Source: Silene noctiflora (lineage: Eukaryota; Streptophyta; Magnoliopsida; Caryophyllales; Caryophyllaceae). Taken from it: a stretch of DNA of 22,471 bases. The position numbers and the translations under genes are program-made. Below the pieces are notes generated by a model that searched no databases, was not told the origin of the DNA, and was given only the letters and a program-made list of their open reading frames with translations. Below, in pieces: positions 18,101 to 22,471 of this stretch (within the stretch, counting starts at the first letter, position 1; every line of letters starts with the position of its first letter). The stretch covers positions 85,566-108,036 of the forward strand of contig VHZZ01000260.1 of assembly GCA_009801015.1 (NCBI GenBank), given 5' to 3'.

Positions 18101-20459
18101 CCAATCAAGACAATTCCATGGAAGAAAATCTTGTCAAAATCACCTGTTTGGGCTTTGATAGTGTGCCATTTCTGTCATAACTGGGGAACATTTATTATAC
18201 TCACATGGATGCCCACTTATTATCACCAGGTGATGTTTCTTATTCGAGTGTAGCCTTGCTTTATATATTGTCTCCCGGTTTGATCTGACAAAACACCTGA
18301 TCTTGAACCCAATTCAGCTGAGTTGTTTTTTGCCTGTAGCTTTTGTTAAAGGGGTCATTGGTGCATGCTCTAAAGAAATATAAACGAATCGTGATCTTTT
18401 CTTTCTCCCTTGTAATTAGTCTACTCCTACAGGTGTTGAAATTTAATCTTACGGACTCAGGAATGCTGAGTGTTGTACCATGGATTACTATGGCATTGTG
18501 TGCAAATCTTGGTGGCTGGATTGCGGACACTCTTGTTAGTAAAGGTTACTCTGTCACCACAGTACGCAAGGTATTGATCTTCTCTCAACTGTAATCATGC
18601 TTTCCAGCTGTTGTTACACTTTTCACATATTGACAGTTTCCTTACTCTCAATACTAGCCTTTTAACACCTACGTATGCGCCTTTGCTATGCATGTTCGCT
18701 GTGGTCGAATAAGATTTCAGTTTCCAATAGAGTTCCGCATATGGCTTTGGAGTATGATTGAATTATGGAAGTTACTTTCTGAACTGTCTGCTCTTTCTTT
18801 ATTGTTAAATAGCAGTCGGTTGATGTTATTCTCAATTCTGTTTCTTATAAGTCGTCCAGAAACAGTCGATCTCCTAAAAACACGGGCCATGGCTATGTAT
18901 AGAGTACATCAGACCCCCTTACCCTTATGGCAACAGCCTCTAACGCACTAGGGTAAAGTGGTGGTTGTAGTGGTGGGGGTCAAATACTCAAACGACATTG
19001 ATCTTGAATCTATTGACATTTTACACATGTCCTGACACTTTGGTGACCGAATGAATAATATTCTCTAGAGATTATTCAAACAGTTTGTTTCCTCGGACCT
19101 GCATTTTTCTTAACTCAATTGAGCCACGTCGATTCACCTATTATGGCTGTTCTGTGCATGGCTTGTAGCCAGGTACCATTTTTCGCTTTCCTTGGTCAAA
19201 CTGCGGAAACAATGCTCCTTATTAGCTGATTTTTTGTTATGTATAACCCAGTTACTCAGGTATGAGTTTCTGGTAAAATGCAAAATTGCAATGAGTAGCC
19301 TGTTTTTTATTTGACTGAAATGAAGATGTGGTGCTACTGCAGTAGGATTGAAAACTTACATTTCAGTGAAACAGCCTCTCTTTGCCGAATCAACATTTAG
19401 AGAAGACCCTAGAAATCCACCCCGTTTACCCTGCCATAAGCAGGAGCCTTTGAGGCACTAGGAAAATGTTATTCATGTCATTGCCTTTGTGCTAAAATAT
19501 GTATCGACGGTTTGTCATTCATGGTCCAAGTGAGCCAATCTGATCACTGTTTGTCATTTGGTGTCTTATCATAACCAGGGAACTGACGCTTTCTCTCAGT
19601 CCGGTCTTTATTCGAATCATCAAGACATTGCTCCTCGGTACTCAGTAAGTCATTACAATTCACTTCACTTCAAATCTCTTGTATGAATTCTCAAGTATCT
19701 TCTATGTTCTCGTTTGCAAGGATATTTCAATTCATTCTTTACTCTGCCACTCATTTCAATTTATAATCAAAAACTGATGTCAGGGTATACTGCTTGGCCT
19801 TTCAAATACTGCCGGAGTGCTGGCAGGTGTCCTAGGAACAGCAGCAACTGGATATATTTTGCAACATGGTTCGTCCTCTTGCCTCTTATTTCATGATACT
19901 GCTCGCACAGTAATGAGGATTATGCTTCCATGTATTATAGCTTGTAGCTTACTCTTCTTATTCTATCTTAGGATGACTATTCTCAAGTGTGATCTAATAC
20001 TCCTTTATCTTTTTGGGGTCGATAAACCCTGAGTTTGAAGTGTCATGAGTTAAGGGCACAACCTATAGTTCAAACTCAATGTCTCGATGATAGTGTAGCT
20101 ACATTGAGTTCAAACTCAATATCTTACAGGATAGAGCAGTGAGTTATATCCTATGACCTATATGGTCCCTTTTATTGGGTGCGAAATCAGGCACGAGGAC
20201 AATTTTGATATTGACGTGTTTCAAACTCAAGTCATTATTAGTACAGTAATAAACAACTACCTCGTTGATACTGTTGGTAATTTAGGCACTCTCATTGGTG
20301 ACTAACATGATACAGATTGTAGGGCTCATCTGTCTAATGTCTGAAACTTTACAATTCTCAGGTTCGTGGGATAATGTTTTTGAGGTTTCAGTTGGCCTGT
20401 ATTTGGTCGGAACTGTCGTCTGGAACCTTTTTTCCACGGGTGAAAAGATCTTGGAGTAA
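15160..20459 (+). CDS. PHT4;1: Chloroplast thylakoid phosphate transporter PHT4;1 / ANTR1 (10 exons)
   Basis: Exons: 15160-15531, 16731-16838, 17361-17516, 17597-17812, 18017-18229, 18433-18570, 19071-19172, 19579-19644, 19784-19868, 20362-20459. All introns are GT-AG and the exons sum to 518 codons including the stop (517 residues; about 512 in Arabidopsis). Residues 1 to about 95 are a Ser/Arg-rich plastid transit region with a poly-Ser run. The rest is a 12-span major facilitator of the SLC17/PHT4 family. Diagnostic ANTR1 stretches include FPKRWVIVILCFSAFLLCNM, NMSIAILPMSAEYGWNPSTV, GGIWADTVGGK (MFS loop motif), GVAMPAMNNMLAKWVP, CHFCHNWGTFIILTWMPTYY, QGTDAFSQSGLYSNHQDIAP and GLSNTAGVLAGVLGTAATGY. 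PHT4;4/ANTR2 differs at these places. Known role: phosphate movement across the thylakoid membrane, linked to ATP synthesis. An upstream in-frame stretch (15124-15159) lacks an ATG, so 15160 is the start. Confidence 0.95.
15176..15201. repeat. TCC microsatellite coding poly-Ser in the PHT4;1 transit region
   Basis: About eight TCC/CTC units in exon 1 code serines at residues 7-14. Poly-Ser is compatible with a plastid transit peptide, so length changes by whole units should be tolerated. Confidence 0.85.
15608..15990 (-). mobile_element. Possible Helitron-type 3' end and body in PHT4;1 intron 1
   Basis: The stretch begins ACTAGTTTAGATCC, as at 3538. Read on the minus strand this gives a CTAG-T end preceded by a weak CCGCGTTGTAGAGCAGG hairpin. 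The right part is AT-rich with no recognisable 5' TC end, so the extent is a guess. Confidence 0.3.
15960..16215. repeat. Tandem duplication of about 150 bases in PHT4;1 intron 1
   Basis: Degenerate copies share TTTTAAGCAAAGGTAAAC (near 15963) with TTTTAAGTAAAGGTAAAC (near 16120), and TATTGCATCATAATCCAAGG (16021) with TTGCATCATATATAATTCAAGG-like sequence (16171). A further GAGACGGA word lies in each copy. Confidence 0.7.
17131..17335. repeat. 13-base direct repeats flanking a roughly 180-base insert in PHT4;1 intron 2
   Basis: GGTATAAGGTATT occurs at 17131-17143 and again at 17323-17335. The sequence between is AT-rich with a TCTATTTATACTAAGTAAAT stretch. Repeats of this length would suit a target-primed retroposon insertion, but no SINE or LINE sequence is recognised inside. 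Confidence 0.5.
17850..17930 (+). mobile_element. SINE-like 3' end with TTG tail in PHT4;1 intron 4
   Basis: ACGGTTTCAAATCATCATTC is followed by GTTAGCCGACCCCAAATC, ATTTTGAGATTAAGACTC and TATTGTTGTTGTAGTG. A GCCGACCCCAAATCATTTTG-type end with a (TTG)n tail recurs in plant introns and resembles tRNA-derived SINE 3' ends. No A/B boxes or target duplication were found, so it is a 3' remnant at best. Confidence 0.45.
18900..18985 (+). mobile_element. Second SINE-like remnant in PHT4;1 intron 6
   Basis: CAGACCCCCTTACCCTTATG, then GCACTAGGGTAAAGTGGTGG and a TTG/GTGG-rich tail. A related stretch, on the same strand, lies in intron 7 at 19415-19470 (TTTACCCTGCCATAAGCAGG, then GAGGCACTAGGAAAATG). The two share the spacing of ACCCT, AGCCT and GCACTAGG. 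Family assignment is tentative. Confidence 0.35.
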
Positions 20460-21390
20460 TCACCTATACTTCTTCAGTTCAGGTCAGCTCAAATTTTGGT
20501 TCTATAGGCCCTAATTCTCTGACGTCTGAAGTAAAAGCCGGTGAAGGCGTTCACCGAGAAATCAGGCAGAAATCCCATATGTAAATCCCTTGGCTCATTT
20601 ACGACGATTACTGAAACTTCATGCAAGTTTAGGACATGAGGGAGGGAAAGAACTGACTTAGTACAGCATATGTTCCTGTCTAGAAAGAACCAGTACATCA
20701 TGAGTTCATTAGGTATACATTTTTCCGAAACAGATTCTTACATAATTTGTAAATGTGATATAATTAATTATTTACAAAAGGGATTACCATTCTTGAGATG
20801 GGTTGTATGATTGTATCTTACTTGAAAGAGTGTTGTAATTAATCAGTGACACGGTATAAATTTTTCTGTTCGACCATTTTTTGTGTAAGGTCGTCTTATA
20901 CAAAAATGTTAGACTAGTGATTTTGTTTTAAAGGACTTGTATTCGTATCATTTGCTGAGGCCTGTTTTATACTTCCTGCATTTTTTTAGTGCAAATTTAC
21001 CCCCCATCAGTTATAACTTATGTGCAACTAAGCCCCACACAAGATTTTCAGGTCAATTTATCGCCGGAGAAAAATAGCATGGTGCCGGAAAGATGACTAG
21101 GATCGAGTGACTTGGATCAAGGAAGGAAAAAAAATCCACACTTTACCCATTGTCAGTTACCCCTTCTCGTCATCCATTCACTTGGATCAGACGACATGTC
21201 TATCAGTCTATTCTAATCTCACTCACTTTACTGCCAATTCCCTATCTCCGTTTCTCTGCCGAATTTTTAGCTCCTAAATTAATGTTCTCTCTCCATTTAC
21301 ACATCAATTTTTACTTCAATCTACAAACCCAATTTCCATGAGTCTATCAAAGGAGAGGGGGTTTCATTCTTAGCTGGTGTCAAGTAGAGT
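20460..21390. other. PHT4;1 3' flank and unassigned sequence
   Basis: The first 350 bases or so are probably 3' untranslated sequence of PHT4;1. Positions 20930-21345 hold no recognised gene. A pair of related phrases lies here (GTGCAAATTTACCCCCC at 20990 and GTGCAACTAAGCCCC at 21022). Open frames at 20489-20701 (minus) and 21150-21341 (plus) show no known domain. Confidence 0.45.
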
Positions 21391-21394
21391 TCTT

Positions 21395-22260
21395 AAAACC
21401 TGTAAAGATTTCTTCTGGAACTCTCAGGAGGGGAAGAGCCGAAGAGGTATATGACCATTCAAAACTGGAAATCCATTTGTTTACCCTGGGCAAAGCGGGG
21501 TTTTGGAGTAAAAGAGCCTTTATCTTGGAAATTGGAATAGTGCATTATCGCTCAGGTCGGAAACTTGATCACCCAGGTGATAGTGTTTGGCAAAACTGGC
21601 AAACGCATTACATCCTTCAAGGCAACATCTGAACATCATATGAGATATCTCATCTCAGGAAAGATACTCAGCAAGCCTGAAACTCTGAAAGTAATACTTT
21701 CTGTGAGAGATGTATGTGTTCAGCTAGCAGGAGGGATACACGCGGCAAAGGATATCATTCAAAGTTGCATTCAGCATCATCAATTCTCTGTCTCTAAGGC
21801 CTATGAATTTTTTAGGAGCAAGGCACCGGTATCTAATTGGATGAAAACTCTTCACAATAAAATACAATCATTCCTTTACATAAAACAGTAGCAGCATTGA
21901 CAGTTCAGAAATGCTTAGCGACTGTGGATAAGCTACAAGCAAAAGGCATGATTATCATCAACAGATGAAGTCTATGTAAAGGGGGAGTAGAGGATCATAG
22001 GAAGTTTGACAAAAGATTACTACAGATGGGAATTAACTAGCAAGGACAAAGCTACTTGCAGGAGATTCGATAGATTAAAAACAGAAGGCATGGCAAGGCT
22101 TGGCATAAGAATTGGTTCCTATGTGGGCTTGCAGCAACTGTTTATATGATCTGGCCAGAGCAGAATGCAAGGATATTTCGAGGATAGGAGAGATCAATAA
22201 CACAGCTGACAAAGCAATTCATACGTAATAGTTGTTCGATCTTTAGCTTTTTGTAGAGGA
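21395..22260 (+). mobile_element. Degraded plant L1-type LINE, 3' part of ORF2 (zf-RVT region)
   Basis: The plus-strand translation over all three frames follows the C-terminal part of plant non-LTR reverse transcriptases. It shows TCKDFFWNSQEGKSRRG at 21399, then WKSICLPWAKRGFGVKEPLS (WKxICLPKxxGGLGxK-like) near 21470. FSVSKAYEFFRSKAPVSNW lies near 21784 in the open frame 21565-21891, LTVQKCLATVDKLQAKG near 21900, and KAWHKNWFLCGLAATVYMIW with EQNARIFRG near 22100-22190. Frameshifts and stops separate these pieces, so it is a dead 5'-truncated copy. The catalytic reverse transcriptase core and the endonuclease are absent. No poly-A tail or target duplication was identified with confidence. 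Confidence 0.8.
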
Positions 22261-22471
22261 AGTGTATATAATATAAGACTCAGATATTGAGTGAATGTAA
22301 TTGATAATATATATTGCTATGAAGCTGTACAATATATAGGAGTATACATGGGGTTATATAAAGATAGGGGCCTATCCAGCTATTACTAGATGATCTTTTC
22401 TATATTTACAATATGTATGTAATCAATTAGCCTTGATTTGAGGGGATTGCTTTGCTGTAATATTATTGTTG
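22261..22471. other. AT-rich end of window, no gene seen
   Basis: Low-complexity AT-rich sequence with several ATATAT runs and no open frame of note. It may include the 3' end of the LINE remnant. Confidence 0.4.

Noticed and set aside
20489-20701. 70-residue minus-strand frame after PHT4;1
   Set aside because: It lies in the likely 3' untranslated region, has no domain and no supporting context.

Overview
This window is nuclear DNA from a flowering plant, most likely a eudicot. The evidence is spliced genes with GT-AG introns and plant-only families (an F-box protein with an FBA domain, a GONST-type Golgi nucleotide-sugar transporter, a PHT4/ANTR plastid anion transporter). The repeats are also plant-like: a Stowaway MITE, hAT MITEs, a plant L1-type LINE tail, a Copia gag fossil and TTG-tailed SINE-like ends. 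The repeat flavour suggests Amaranthaceae or a relative, but that is a weak inference.

Left part, 1-7500: a decayed tandem segmental duplication. Each unit seems to have consisted of an F-box gene, then an ECA1-like (prolamin-like) cysteine-rich secreted protein gene on the same strand, then the 3' end of a GONST2-like gene on the opposite strand. Unit 3 is whole: F-box gene 5026-6141, ECA1-like gene 6244-6747, GONST2 from 7503. Unit 2 (about 2720-3240, with spacer remains near 4130-4260) keeps an F-box scrap and an ECA1-like scrap. Unit 1 (1-1450) keeps an ECA1-like scrap and the last two GONST2 exons. A Copia gag fossil (about 1900-2716), a Stowaway MITE (3321-3528) and a hAT MITE (4364-4895) lie among them.

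Middle, 7503-12050: a GONST2-like Golgi GDP-sugar transporter on the minus strand. Nine coding exons join to exactly 410 codons including the stop, and a probable non-coding leader exon lies near 11830-12050. A second copy of the hAT MITE (12174-12732) sits just upstream of it. The stretch 12740-14870 is intergenic and repeat-rich.

Right part, 15160-20459: a plus-strand PHT4;1/ANTR1 gene (chloroplast thylakoid phosphate transporter). Ten exons join to exactly 518 codons including the stop. Its promoter has a G-box and an evening-element-like motif overlapping the TATA box. The 3' flank ends in a degraded LINE 3' part (about 21395-22260).

The two transporter genes diverge from a roughly 3-kb intergenic region. 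The F-box/ECA1-like pair and GONST2 converge tail to tail. I see no operon-like or wholly new enzymatic system. The most interesting points are the collapse of the three-gene tandem array, the microsatellite-coded hydrophobic segment in the ECA1-like gene, the paired hAT MITEs at two promoters, the duplicated start region of GONST2, and the clock-like promoter motif of PHT4;1.
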